From IMG/VR virus record IMGVR_UViG_3300031673_000129, positions 1-43,793 of that record: 43,793 nt of DNA; one strand, 5' to 3'. Below the pieces are notes generated by a model. The model was not told where the DNA came from. It did no database searches and saw only the letters and a program-made list of their open reading frames with translations. The stretch is from a virus. The position numbers and the translations under genes are program-made. Below are positions 23,206 through 31,366 of the stretch, in pieces (the stretch's first letter is position 1; the number at the start of each line of letters is the position of its first letter).

Positions 23206-24116
23206 TAAATACCTAACGGATTCAAATATGATAGCTCGTTAGCTTTACGCCACTCCTCGAATTTCATGGTCTCAGGTACTTCCACCCACTCATCACCGAC
23301 TTTAGCGGCTTTCGTGCCTTTATGACTTTGACCCATTTCAGGGATAGTATCACAACGACAACGGGGATGCATTACTGGAAAATTAACCCCTTCTATAGCC
23401 TCTGATAACTTAAATACCTGCCCGTCTAAACCTGCACATATATCACAGGTGTTTTCTTCCATTGCCGCAGTATATTGATACATTTCTATATCAGCTTCTT
23501 TGTACCCGTCTAAATGAGCCTGATTCATAAAGTGGCTCGTTTCGGTCTTGACTAACACGCCAGCCTGCCGATACGATACATCCATTTTACCAGCTAAGTT
23601 CTTGATCATCTTATCGTATGGCTGCCCCTGTACAAGCCCTTGTGTCATGGTCTGCTTCAAATTGCGGTATAGCTTGTCTTTATTATCCCATAAGCGGTCT
23701 GAGAAGTCTGCACCACTCCAGGGATAGGCCAATATTTTCGCCAGTGCATTGCTGTTAAGCGGTGTAAAGCCAAACTCCATGCCACCCTTGCCTAAATCGA
23801 ATATGCTATTGTAAAACTCGTTCTGATAGGTATTGCCGAATAGCACCTTCATTTCTTTGTTCTGCTTAAAGAATAGCTTGGTCAGCTTCGGGTCCATATT
23901 GGTCATCACTTGCTTTACATAAGTAGCCCGATATGTACCTTTGCCAGTTTTCATATATTTAGCGTATATCGAGGCCATTTCTTTTTGCAGTTGGTTATAA
24001 TTGGCAATGTAGGCCTTCTTGATTGCTTTCGATACATTATCGGCATCTTGCCAGTATTTAGTTGACCGCAAGGCTGTCCGCTTCTGCCAGTAAGTGTTAA
24101 ATTCGGGTTGGTTCAT
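23205..24116 (-). CDS. Minor head protein (MuF/SPP1 gp7-like)
   Basis: 303 aa. The C-terminal domain has the MuF marks: LVKTETSHFMNQAHLDGYKEADIEMYQYTA split over two segments, then C224-x2-C227 (CDICAGLDGQVF) and H250 PRCRC, a likely zinc site. In SPP1 such proteins bind the portal and enter the procapsid. It lies downstream of the portal with the usual gene order. The ATG overlaps the previous stop by four bases. Confidence 0.85.
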   Translation of the reverse strand: MNQPEFNTYWQKRTALRSTKYWQDADNVSKAIKKAYIANYNQLQKEMASIYAKYMKTGKGTYRATYVKQVMTNMDPKLTKLFFKQNKEMKVLFGNTYQNEFYNSIFDLGKGGMEFGFTPLNSNALAKILAYPWSGADFSDRLWDNKDKLYRNLKQTMTQGLVQGQPYDKMIKNLAGKMDVSYRQAGVLVKTETSHFMNQAHLDGYKEADIEMYQYTAAMEENTCDICAGLDGQVFKLSEAIEGVNFPVMHPRCRCDTIPEMGQSHKGTKAAKVGDEWVEVPETMKFEEWRKANELSYLNPLGI

Positions 24117-24448
24117 TTATTTAAAACCCTCATATACTCCATAATAAACTCTGGATTATCTCGGATAAAGCAGGAAAAACATGTAGTTAATTGACAGGTC
24201 ATTCTCTCATTATTTTCTAAATCGAAACGCATTTCATAACCCATACCATGTATAGCCTCGTGTAAAATTACCTGAAGCTCATACTGATAATCAAGCGAAT
24301 CGAGTACTTTAATTTCTTTATATCCTTCATCAATATGCCCGTCTAAAGAATGCCCATCTTCTACAATATGTTTATGGTAAGTAATTTTATAATCGCTTGC
24401 TACAATTCTTAACTTCTTAAATCTTACCTGTTTCTTTTCTTGCTTCAT
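24113..24448 (-). CDS. Zincin-like metalloprotease (HExxH)
   Basis: 111 aa from ATG 24448 (GAGGTGATT upstream; an in-frame GTG at 24454 is an alternative). The segment QVILHEAIHGMGYEM contains HExxH, the zinc-binding helix of ImmA/IrrE and related phage metallopeptidases. The N-terminus has short strands (RIVASDYKITYHK). Four cysteines or Met follow. Head-gene location suggests proteolytic maturation or a host-directed role, which is unproved. Confidence 0.65.
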   Translation of the reverse strand: MKQEKKQVRFKKLRIVASDYKITYHKHIVEDGHSLDGHIDEGYKEIKVLDSLDYQYELQVILHEAIHGMGYEMRFDLENNERMTCQLTTCFSCFIRDNPEFIMEYMRVLNK

Positions 24449-24450
24449 AA

Positions 24451-24525
24451 TCACCTCTTAAATATAAAAAATATTATCGACATCGCAAATATACTAAAAT
24501 AGCCGATTATCAGTTGCCAGAACAT
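24451..24525 (-). CDS. 24-aa membrane peptide
   Basis: MFWQLIIGYFSIFAMSIIFF plus a basic end: essentially a single membrane span. AAAGGA lies upstream and the stop overlaps the ribosome binding site of the next gene (AGGTGA). Small but well placed in the operon. No function is known. Confidence 0.5.
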   Translation of the reverse strand: MFWQLIIGYFSIFAMSIIFFIFKR

Positions 24526-24738
24526 CTATATATCCTTTAATTCAAAATTGTCTTTATTAAAATCATCACAAATAACGAAACTACCTACATTAATTTCTTG
24601 GCTCATTTCAATTAATGCTTCATAATTACCTAACCCATAATTGCGAGTTGTATTATCAATACATTCAAATATCGTCCCTTTAGGAATTATAATATCCTTT
24701 TTAGATACAATTACTTTACGTTTCTTCTTGGTTATCAT
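24526..24738 (-). CDS. Unknown small protein after the portal
   Basis: 70 aa from ATG 24738 with GGGGG upstream, overlapping the portal end by 23 bases. Composition suggests a small beta barrel (KVIVSKKDIIIPKGTIFECID). Not recognised. Confidence 0.55.
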   Translation of the reverse strand: MITKKKRKVIVSKKDIIIPKGTIFECIDNTTRNYGLGNYEALIEMSQEINVGSFVICDDFNKDNFELKDI

Positions 24739-26224
24739 TAATATTTCCCCCTTCATTTATATTATTATTACCATTCCTCACACTCTCGCCATAAGCGTCT
24801 ATCTCGGCCTTTTCTTCTTTCTCCATCTGCTCTATTTCAGCCTTAGCGTCCTCGACAAATGGGTTATTAGCGACTGCAGTGGCCTTGCTCATAAACGGGC
24901 TCATTAATACCACTTCCTCGCATAGCTCTTTGGTGTTATAGATAGTCGATTTATTAATGACAAAGCCAAAGTCCTTGTAATCGTATCCCGGTTTGTTTAC
25001 GCGATTAAAATATTCACATACAAACCAGGTCAAATCTTCAAAGGCTTTCTTTAGTTTCCGAATAAGTGTATTTGCTTTCATATCCAGTCCTGTAAACAAT
25101 ATTTTAAGCGCTACACCACTCGTATTTTTCACTAATTTATTCAGATCAACGCCCTGCCCGATAGAGTAAATTTTGTTATCAAGTAATTCCAACATTGTTT
25201 TGCGAGCCTCGACTGGTATTTCTAGCCGTTCAGGGGTTGCCCCTGCATGCTCATCAGCGTCAAGTTTAATGGCTTTAAAAATAATTAGATTTTTCATAAA
25301 CTCGCCCAGGTCAGTTCCTTCGTAGCCTTTTAATATCCAAATAGCGGTCTGAATGTCTTTAATGTCATTTAAAAAGCCCGATGTAACAGCGTCGTAAGCG
25401 TCGATATACCGTTTAATTGGTTCTAAATCTGTGGTCGATTTTGAATTATTATAAAGCAAAATAAATGGCACTTTACCCCAGCCTTGCCCTGACTTTTTGT
25501 CTTTATTGCTTGTGTTATATTTCAGGAAGTGGGGAGCGGGATTCTGTTCATAATTAACATCTTTTTCATAATCGCCCTTTTCATTTTGCAGGTAATAAGT
25601 GACATCATAAGAAGTCCACCACTCGGCAGCGTATCGGGTCTCGGCTTCTTTGGATTGCTTATTGAAAACTTGAACCTCGTAATAACGGATAATCTGATTG
25701 ATCTGCTTTTCGTGGTTGGTGTCATAGATGGGGATAATTTGCTCACTTGGTACAATTTCGTACTTAAACACGCCTTCGGTATCTATAAAGCAATGCACCG
25801 TCTCCCATGCCTTATTGGACGCCCCGACAATCCAGTCGTTCACGGTATCCTCAAAGTTCTCGCCCAGCACTTCATTGATATTGTCGGTCATCTCGTCCCG
25901 TTTAATCTCGGCAAGAGTCTTGTCTTTGACCTCTAATACAACGGGATTCCCGATAATATAACTTGCCTTCTGGTCGACTAACAGTTTTTGGAAATTGTTA
26001 GTTACATGCCTATTGCTTTTATTCCAGTCGATATATTTTATGTCCTCAACTGTATATTCCCGAAAGTCCTCATCTAATATATCAGGTTTGTTGCCGTAGT
26101 AATCTACCCCTTCGGCCATTTTCTTCTTGACATCACTATCCAAGTCAGTCTCGATAAGATTTTTTAAAATTTCCTCCGGTGTAAATGTACCTGATTGCAG
26201 TTTCTGAAGAGCCTCGTTTAACAC
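24716..26224 (-). CDS. Portal protein (SPP1 gp6-like)
   Basis: 502 aa. Family marks: MAEGVDYYGNKPDIL near the start, NRHVTNNFQKLLVDQKASYIIGNP, then TVHCFIDTEGVFKYEIVPSEQIIPIYD and YNNSKSTTDLEPIKRYIDAYDAVTS. This matches the phage portal SPP1 family. It forms the dodecameric ring at the vertex where DNA enters. The C-terminus is acidic and Asn-rich. Standard order after terminase, interrupted only by an HNH gene. Confidence 0.9.
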   Translation of the reverse strand: MLNEALQKLQSGTFTPEEILKNLIETDLDSDVKKKMAEGVDYYGNKPDILDEDFREYTVEDIKYIDWNKSNRHVTNNFQKLLVDQKASYIIGNPVVLEVKDKTLAEIKRDEMTDNINEVLGENFEDTVNDWIVGASNKAWETVHCFIDTEGVFKYEIVPSEQIIPIYDTNHEKQINQIIRYYEVQVFNKQSKEAETRYAAEWWTSYDVTYYLQNEKGDYEKDVNYEQNPAPHFLKYNTSNKDKKSGQGWGKVPFILLYNNSKSTTDLEPIKRYIDAYDAVTSGFLNDIKDIQTAIWILKGYEGTDLGEFMKNLIIFKAIKLDADEHAGATPERLEIPVEARKTMLELLDNKIYSIGQGVDLNKLVKNTSGVALKILFTGLDMKANTLIRKLKKAFEDLTWFVCEYFNRVNKPGYDYKDFGFVINKSTIYNTKELCEEVVLMSPFMSKATAVANNPFVEDAKAEIEQMEKEEKAEIDAYGESVRNGNNNINEGGNINDNQEET

Positions 26225-26242
26225 AAATAAACACTTCCTTTT

Positions 26243-26932
26243 TTATATAGCCAATGCTAATTGAAATGGCTGATTTAATTTATTACCTTTTGATATATTT
26301 TCTATTGCCGGTAGTAATTGAAGATTATTTAGACTCCAGCATTTCTTAAAATTTATATGTTCAGGTTTAGTAAAATTGTATACACTTATTGGAATGATGT
26401 GGTCAATATGTAATTTGCCTGTTAAATAATCTTGCCATGTATAACCCTTGGGCATTGTCTTTTGTAAATGCACAATTAAATCGTTTAAATGGTAGCCAAC
26501 AAGACTTTCCCAATGTCTACCGTTTTTATTACCTTTTAAAGACTCCCATATAGCTGTCCTTATCTTATGGTTAAGATTATATTTTATGTCTATTTTAAGT
26601 CTCTCTCTATGATATTTATTGATTTCCATTTTATGATTTTGTCTCCATTGTCTGTCTTTTTCAGGATTATTAAAACGCCGTTGTCTTTGACTTTCTAATA
26701 TAGCATCTTTATGCTCTTGGTAATATTTTTTACTATATTCTGGGTTATCCCTTTTTCGCTTTTCAAAATATTCTTCCATATATTTTTTCCTATGTTCAAA
26801 GTTAATTTCTTCCCATTTTTTTTGATATTCCTTCATGTATAATGGGTTATTCCCTCGCCATCGTTTTTGATGCTCTTTTATTCTTTCTTTATTCTTTTTT
26901 TGATATTCCCTCATATATTCTTTTCTGTTCAT
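26243..26932 (-). CDS. Free-standing HNH endonuclease (copy 1)
   Basis: 229 aa. A long charged N-terminus (about 1-125) with irregular NNPE..K.Y..-type repeats precedes the HNH core LHIDHIIPISVYN and FKKCWSLNNLQLLPAIEN. It shares the closing motif QPFQLALAI with copy 2 (RPFQSALAI). It is inserted between the large terminase and portal genes without a promoter of its own. GGGGAAT precedes ATG. Confidence 0.85.
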   Translation of the reverse strand: MNRKEYMREYQKKNKERIKEHQKRWRGNNPLYMKEYQKKWEEINFEHRKKYMEEYFEKRKRDNPEYSKKYYQEHKDAILESQRQRRFNNPEKDRQWRQNHKMEINKYHRERLKIDIKYNLNHKIRTAIWESLKGNKNGRHWESLVGYHLNDLIVHLQKTMPKGYTWQDYLTGKLHIDHIIPISVYNFTKPEHINFKKCWSLNNLQLLPAIENISKGNKLNQPFQLALAI

Positions 26933-26943
26933 ATTCCCCTTTT

Positions 26944-28359
26944 TTACTTTAAAAAACTAATTGTCGGCCTTTGTATATCCTCAGCCAGCATAGTCGTACA
27001 GTCATTTGCGTCATCATGCAAGTTATCTCCAGCCTTCATATAGCTTGTCAATGACTGCAAAAACCTGTCATACTCGCTACCTGCTTTGTAATCACTCCTG
27101 AAAACAAAGTATTCTTTGATAAAAGCAGCTTTCATTAAGATACGCGTTTCCTTATTCCTCGTCGTCACCTTTGTCTTAACTAAGCACCTGCAACCCTCTG
27201 CCTCTAATAGCTTCTTTACACCTCTTGCAAAAGACTTGCCCCCGAAATTGCTTTCGATAGTGGTAACTTCAACGTGCCAGTCGATTAACTGCTGTGCCAG
27301 CTTAGGCTCGGTGATTTCCGTGCCTTCTTGGGTAAATATCACGTCTACGATATAAACCCTATCACCATAAATAAATCCAACTACCGAGCAAAAGTAGTCC
27401 GTTCCCTCGTCGGCCGTGTCTACGCGGCCCCGAATCCCATCGGGTGGCTTAACCTCGCCTGTTTCTTTGTTTGCCAATAGCTCATCGATGGTAAATCGCT
27501 TCAACTGCTCTATCGGTAATAATATCCCTTCGGCTTCGATGGGGTTCTGCTGCCATTCGGCCTGCCAGATCATCTCATCTGTCATGACCTTCATTTCAAG
27601 CAGCTCTTTGGTGGTTTTTACATCGCTGCAAAAGGTCTCGCCATCATCATCTAACGCCGGAATAACGATTTTCTTACCGCCATTAGCCTCGTCAAAAAAC
27701 CCCTGTGTTTCTAACCGGCCAAATATATCCCTTCTTGACCAACGGGTATTGATGAATATTTCAGGACAACCGCTATCAAGTCTTGACTTGTGGGTCGAGG
27801 TGTACCATTTCCACTTTTTCTCTAATACCGGCTCACTTAATGCCTCATCTACGTTTTTGATAGAATCATCAATTATAGCCGCTAAATTACAGCCCTTACC
27901 TAGTATCGTACCGCCTACACCAGCGCAAAAATAAGAGTTCTTATCGGCTGTCGTAACCGCCCAGTTATCTATCCGGTGCTTATCTCTGCTTAGGATCATG
28001 TCCGGGAATATCTGCTTATATTTGTTACTCCCGGCAATCCAGCCTCTGATATCATAACTAAAATCTTCTGCTAAAGTAGCCGAACAGCTATTCCGCATGA
28101 TACAGCCGGTTGACTTATTGCCTAATTCCCATGCACACCATAGCGAGGTGATATAACTTTTCCCTGTCCGTGGTGGTAAGCATACGCCGAGATGTAATAT
28201 CTTACCTTCGGTAATCATCTGTAATGCTTCAGCTACTGGCTTTAATATCTTCTGGCGCTTGGTAAAGAAATCATAATCCATGTGTAGGCAGAAGTCCCAG
28301 AAGGATTTTCTACATAAGACTACTTTGGCACGTTCTCTAATAACATCATTTATCTGCAT
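26944..28359 (-). CDS. terL: Terminase large subunit
   Basis: 471 aa. ATPase part: Walker A LPPRTGKS at 61-68, Walker B LAAIIDDS with Asp164/165. Nuclease part: RVDTADEGTDY with Asp314, TIESNFGG, and C-terminal HDDANDC. The protein packages DNA into the prohead through the portal and cuts the concatemer. The start overlaps the small subunit gene by 14 bases. Confidence 0.92.
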   Translation of the reverse strand: MQINDVIRERAKVVLCRKSFWDFCLHMDYDFFTKRQKILKPVAEALQMITEGKILHLGVCLPPRTGKSYITSLWCAWELGNKSTGCIMRNSCSATLAEDFSYDIRGWIAGSNKYKQIFPDMILSRDKHRIDNWAVTTADKNSYFCAGVGGTILGKGCNLAAIIDDSIKNVDEALSEPVLEKKWKWYTSTHKSRLDSGCPEIFINTRWSRRDIFGRLETQGFFDEANGGKKIVIPALDDDGETFCSDVKTTKELLEMKVMTDEMIWQAEWQQNPIEAEGILLPIEQLKRFTIDELLANKETGEVKPPDGIRGRVDTADEGTDYFCSVVGFIYGDRVYIVDVIFTQEGTEITEPKLAQQLIDWHVEVTTIESNFGGKSFARGVKKLLEAEGCRCLVKTKVTTRNKETRILMKAAFIKEYFVFRSDYKAGSEYDRFLQSLTSYMKAGDNLHDDANDCTTMLAEDIQRPTISFLK

Positions 28360-28810
28360 TGGCTTTACTTATTTTTTTTAATTCGTTTAAAGTCAATAAA
28401 GCTAATTTCTTATCTAATTCCTCAAGTCCCTTCATTTCGTTTATATCAGTCGCTTCACCCATTAAAGTAAGGTCAAGTTTGGCAAGTGTTTCAAGGTCTT
28501 GCGGTCTATTGATTATAATTTTACCTTCATTTAATTTTTGTTTATAAAGGTCAACAGTCTTTCTAATTAAAGCTCTATAATCAGCTTTTGAATTAACTAC
28601 GGTTTCATCAGTTTTGGCTTTTAATTTTTTACTATTGTTTATATCTCTTAGCCCAATTCTCTCTTGCCAATTAAATGATTTAGACCATCTGGCGACTGAC
28701 ATATTGCTAACTTTAAACTCACCTTCTACTAACTTGAAACTTCTCTTATCTCCAAGACTGTAATAATATTCAAATGCTTCTTTATGTCTGAGTGTTTCCT
28801 TCACTACCAA
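28346..28810 (-). CDS. terS: Terminase small subunit
   Basis: 154 aa. The segment VEGEFKVSNMSVARWSKSFNWQERIGLRD matches the helix-turn-helix plus W.~~f.WQ.R pattern of small terminases. A helical C-terminus follows. The start is probably the TTG at 28810 (GGTGG upstream) or GTG 28804. It would bind the packaging site and load TerL. Confidence 0.75.
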   Translation of the reverse strand: MVVKETLRHKEAFEYYYSLGDKRSFKLVEGEFKVSNMSVARWSKSFNWQERIGLRDINNSKKLKAKTDETVVNSKADYRALIRKTVDLYKQKLNEGKIIINRPQDLETLAKLDLTLMGEATDINEMKGLEELDKKLALLTLNELKKISKANADK

Positions 28811-28970
28811 TCACCACCTTGACCAATTCGTCTGGCTTGTGTATCCTATTCAATTTATCTAAGATATCATCAGTCGGTTGGAACTGTAATACTAATCTCG
28901 CTTCTTTATCAAGCGATACTAAAGATTTTGTTTTAATTTCTTTTATTAACGCTTCAAATTTTACTTCCAT
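28782..28970 (-). CDS. First gene of the late operon, unknown
   Basis: 62 aa from ATG 28970, chosen because GAGGTG lies five bases upstream; the earlier in-frame ATG lies inside the U-tract of the leader hairpin. Sequence MEVKFEALIKEIKTKSLVSLDK then VLQFQPTDDILDKLNRIHKP suggests a small beta-hairpin domain. It overlaps terS by 29 bases. Confidence 0.6.
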   Translation of the reverse strand: MEVKFEALIKEIKTKSLVSLDKEARLVLQFQPTDDILDKLNRIHKPDELVKVVIGSEGNTQT

Positions 28971-28979
28971 ATTCACCTC

Positions 28980-29026
28980 AAAAAAAATAGCCACCTCAAC
29001 AGGCTTTCACCCATCAAAATGGCTAT
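28980..29026 (-). terminator. Leader terminator/attenuator before the late operon
   Basis: On the minus strand ATAGCCA (29026-29020) pairs with TGGCTAT (28993-28987) and is followed by eight T. The hairpin lies between the strong promoter and the first late gene. In this place it would stop transcription unless bypassed, so antitermination or attenuation is suggested. The loop of 26 bases is long for a plain terminator. Confidence 0.6.
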
Positions 29027-29037
29027 CTGGTAGCTCT
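29020..29037 (-). repeat. 18-bp direct repeat, copy at the late leader
   Basis: AGAGCTACCAGATAGCCA on the minus strand, identical to the copy at 29314-29331. Each copy follows a TATAAT box by about 35 or fewer bases and supplies the 5' arm of a hairpin. Confidence 0.7.
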
Positions 29038-29072
29038 ACGGTTATTTAATTTTAAACACACTCCTATATATA

Positions 29073-29102
29073 ATTATATCACAGCTTATCCCATCGTGTC
29101 AA
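29073..29102 (-). promoter_or_regulatory. Late operon promoter
   Basis: TTGACA (29102-29097), 18-base spacer, TATAAT (29078-29073), all consensus. The -35 box overlaps the last codons of the upstream gene. Predicted start near 29066 gives a leader of about 95 bases with the attenuator hairpin. Confidence 0.8.
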
Positions 29103-29274
29103 AAATATCTATTTGTTCCATTATATCAAGGTCATCGACCAGTAGCGGAAAAGCTCTTCTTTTCCTCGCTCCACACTGGCCATATCTTTTTCTCCTGAAA
29201 TATTTCTGCATTACTTTAGTATTATATTCTATTTTACGCTTTAGTTCCTTAGAAAATGTCTCATTACCTGCCAC
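29086..29274 (-). CDS. Small basic protein, unknown
   Basis: 62 aa from a GTG at 29274 (GGGGG eight bases upstream). A TTG at 29301 is possible. Helical and basic in the middle (QKYFRRKRYGQCGARKRR), acidic at the end. May bind nucleic acid. The GTG lies in the 3' arm of a near-perfect 13-bp hairpin, so translation may be controlled. Confidence 0.5.
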   Translation of the reverse strand: MAGNETFSKELKRKIEYNTKVMQKYFRRKRYGQCGARKRRAFPLLVDDLDIMEQIDIFDTMG

Positions 29275-29331
29275 CTGATAGCCCCCTTTTGTAAATAGCA
29301 AATATACTGTTTCTGGCTATCTGGTAGCTCT
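29271..29331 (-). promoter_or_regulatory. Second copy of the leader element (hairpin over a start codon)
   Basis: The 18-bp repeat at 29314-29331 is followed on the minus strand by a pairing segment. CTACCAGATAGCC (29327-29315) and GGCTATCAGGTGG (29283-29271) pair in 12 of 13 positions including one G-U. The stem holds the presumed GTG start. A TATAAT box lies just upstream at about 29343-29348, with no clear -35 box. Confidence 0.5.
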
Positions 29332-29365
29332 GTGATATTTATTATATCAAAAAGATTTTATTCTA

Positions 29366-29578
29366 TTAAAATTCTTCAAATTTATCGTCACCAATGTCTA
29401 TATAGCCTAATTGTTCTAAATCTCTATTAAGAACATTTATATTGCCACTCACATCATTGCAATTTAATAAGACATCTCCATTAAACTCTTTTAATATTCT
29501 AATTAATTTTTTACACTTAATGGCTTTGCCTATTATTATATTTTTATCAGCATTTTTAAAATCATTTTTTAGATACAT
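29366..29578 (-). CDS. Unknown small protein
   Basis: 70 aa from ATG 29578 (GGAGG six bases before); a longer reading from 29647 would overlap the upstream gene heavily. MYLKNDFKNADKNIIIGKAIKC then LNRDLEQLGYIDIGDDKFEEF; not recognised. Confidence 0.6.
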   Translation of the reverse strand: MYLKNDFKNADKNIIIGKAIKCKKLIRILKEFNGDVLLNCNDVSGNINVLNRDLEQLGYIDIGDDKFEEF

Positions 29579-29798
29579 CATTCCCCTCCTTATGTTCTTC
29601 AAATTTAAAATATAGTGATAATTTAGCCCATTCAGGACTTTTTTCATCTAAAGTAAATCTTAAGTCATCAAGAACTGCTGTTCCAACTCCTTCATTTAAA
29701 AAAATTAACAATGCTTCTGCTAAATCACTTTCAAATTTTTCCATTTTCCCGTGTATAATCTTTTGTATATTTTCTAAATCGCTTTTGAATTTATTCAT
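29562..29798 (-). CDS. Unknown helical protein
   Basis: 78 aa, helical and acidic (LENIQKIIHGKMEKFESDLAEALLIFLNEG). The ATG overlaps the previous stop (ATGA). Not recognised; part of the early small-gene block. Confidence 0.6.
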   Translation of the reverse strand: MNKFKSDLENIQKIIHGKMEKFESDLAEALLIFLNEGVGTAVLDDLRFTLDEKSPEWAKLSLYFKFEEHKEGNDVSKK

Positions 29799-30043
29799 TC
29801 CTTCACCCTCACAATCACCTTTCCCTCAACTTCATAAGGTTCGCTTTCTATCATTTCAACTATAAGTTTTTCCTCAACTTCACTTCTAACACGCATATAA
29901 TTATGACACTTTGGACATTTCACTATCTGTTTTTTTGGGTTTCCACGTAAATCAAACCCTGGCGATCCCACAAAAAAACATCTATTGCAGGGTCGCCCGT
30001 TCTTTAATTTTCCCTGACATCTAACCTCTATATCTTTTATAAT
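29795..30043 (-). CDS. Com-like zinc-ribbon protein with a non-AUG start
   Basis: About 81 aa. The frame is open from ATT 30043 or ATA 30040, four to seven bases after GGAGG, and no ATG, GTG or TTG is available before the first zinc ligands. It reads IEVRCQGKLKNGRPCNRCFFVG and then IVKCPKCHNYMRV, two cysteine pairs that form a zinc ribbon like those of Com-type regulators. It ends in an ATGA overlap with the next gene. Either AUU/AUA initiation or a sequence error at the start must be assumed. Confidence 0.55.
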   Translation of the reverse strand: MIKDIEVRCQGKLKNGRPCNRCFFVGSPGFDLRGNPKKQIVKCPKCHNYMRVRSEVEEKLIVEMIESEPYEVEGKVIVRVKE

Positions 30044-30067
30044 ATCACCTCCTGCATAAATAGTAAA

Positions 30068-30274
30068 TCATTTCCTCACCATATCGTTTAGCCTAAAATC
30101 ATTCAGCATAATTCTTGGTATCCCCTCAGCCCTGCCTATTGCCCTCTTGATCCGCATTTTATCCTCTATCGCCTCCTGCATGAATCTCTCACTACAACCA
30201 ACATTGTCAAGATATTCATTAATATATTCGAGCAAGTTCCGGGCAGTCTGTTCGGGTATGTGTAAAGTTACCAT
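30068..30274 (-). CDS. Unknown small protein
   Basis: 68 aa (VTLHIPEQTARNLLEYINEYLDNVGCSERF and RIKRAIGRAEGIP). Helical. GGGGG lies upstream of the ATG. Not recognised. Confidence 0.55.
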   Translation of the reverse strand: MVTLHIPEQTARNLLEYINEYLDNVGCSERFMQEAIEDKMRIKRAIGRAEGIPRIMLNDFRLNDMVRK

Positions 30275-30314
30275 AATAATTACCCCCTAAAATTACTTTC
30301 ATTAATATACCAAA

Positions 30315-30467
30315 TTATTTATTTAATTTTCTCCATTGTTTCAATCGTTTTTGCCATGCTCTTTCTATTTCACTTTTTCTGACCTTATCAATTTCTTTAT
30401 CAATTTTTTCAAGTGACACTAAATCCTTACTTTGAATTTCGATATAATTCTCAATTGCTTTTTGCAA
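30315..30467 (-). CDS. Unknown 50-aa charged protein (TTG start)
   Basis: TTG at 30467 follows GGGGAGGTG. The product is a charged helix (QSKDLVSLEKIDKEIDKVRK, then ERAWQKRLKQWRKLNK), likely a coiled coil. Not recognised. Confidence 0.5.
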   Translation of the reverse strand: MQKAIENYIEIQSKDLVSLEKIDKEIDKVRKSEIERAWQKRLKQWRKLNK

Positions 30468-30500
30468 TGCTATCACCTCCCCTTTTTTAATTTATAGCTT

Positions 30501-30689
30501 TTATTTTTTTGTTCTAACATTATATTCAATGCTTTCTAAATAACTATTGAATGATTTGGTCGTATTACTTAAACTCTCATTAAGATTTATTAATTCTTCT
30601 GCTATAATTATTAAAATTTGATTATTATAATTGCCCCTTGTTTCTTCTTTTTTTGCTTTAATTGATAATAATTTTTCTTTGTTTGACAA
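30501..30689 (-). CDS. Unknown small protein (TTG start)
   Basis: 62 aa from TTG 30689 with GGGAGGTG upstream. Helical, Asn- and Lys-rich. Not recognised; follows the resolvase gene directly. Confidence 0.5.
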   Translation of the reverse strand: MSNKEKLLSIKAKKEETRGNYNNQILIIIAEELINLNESLSNTTKSFNSYLESIEYNVRTKK

Positions 30690-30696
30690 TTCTTTT

Positions 30697-31110
30697 TCAC
30701 CTCCCTTTAATCTCTATTTCCGTTCTCGGATTATCCTTATCTATATTAAATGTAACATTGGGTTGACCTATCACGTCATAACTATCATCGGCTATAAAAC
30801 CTTTATCTACTAATAAATCTTGCCATGCAATCAGTCCACCGCCCAAATAATTAGCTATGTCACGCCTTCGGTTGACTTTAAAATATATATCGAAAGTTAT
30901 GGTTGCCTTTTTAAAATAAGGTTTTACTCTTGTAAAGGTCTGTTCATATATTAACCAACTCATCCTCTCCTTATATTCCTTCCTTTTAGCCCAATGCATA
31001 TTCACATATTTATTCTTGCTTAACGGCACTTCATTAATGGTTATCTTTATTTTGGCTCGCCTCCTTTCGCTTAACATATATTTCAGCACTTTGGCTTTAA
31101 CCTTTATCAT
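30697..31110 (-). CDS. rusA: RusA-like Holliday junction resolvase
   Basis: 137 aa. The early IKITINEVPLSKNKYVNMHWAKR and the acidic core RRRDIANYLGGGLIAWQDLLVDKGFIADDSY fit RusA: Asp84, Asn87, Asp98, Lys103 and Asp108/109 fall at the family's ligand positions. The enzyme resolves four-way junctions and would debranch DNA before packaging. It lies near the end of the replication genes. Confidence 0.85.
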   Translation of the reverse strand: MIKVKAKVLKYMLSERRRAKIKITINEVPLSKNKYVNMHWAKRKEYKERMSWLIYEQTFTRVKPYFKKATITFDIYFKVNRRRDIANYLGGGLIAWQDLLVDKGFIADDSYDVIGQPNVTFNIDKDNPRTEIEIKGR

Positions 31111-31366
31111 TGGTCGCCTTATTTTTGGGGAAGTATTTTTGCTCTTTCCCTTTTATATAATCCTCCCACCACGTTCCGATGTGACTTTCATCTTTTATCT
31201 CTTTAAATATCTGCTCGTACTTTTCATCTCGTTGAAGTAAGGAAATAATTTCTCCTTGTTTTTTATTGATATCACTACACTTATAACCACCAATACATTT
31301 AAAAGCATTTGTCATTTGCTTTATAATCTCTATCGCTTCTTTCGTATTCATCTTCTTAACTTCCAT
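31097..31366 (-). CDS. Unknown small protein
   Basis: 89 aa: TKEAIEIIKQMTNAFKCIGGYK, later WWEDYIKGKEQKYFPK. Shares the EII..LQR pattern with the gene at 32150-32494 (EIISLLQRDEKYEQIF here, DNIIQLLQRGEKIKEE there), so the two may be distantly related. Overlaps its neighbours. Confidence 0.6.
   Translation of the reverse strand: MEVKKMNTKEAIEIIKQMTNAFKCIGGYKCSDINKKQGEIISLLQRDEKYEQIFKEIKDESHIGTWWEDYIKGKEQKYFPKNKATNDKG

Noticed and set aside
25522-25961. Open frames antisense to, or in other frames of, the portal gene
   Set aside because: Shadows of the portal coding sequence without ribosome binding sites.
29020-29331. Two-repeat CRISPR or att duplication
   Set aside because: Only two 18-bp copies, each tied to a promoter and hairpin. 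No integrase or cas gene.
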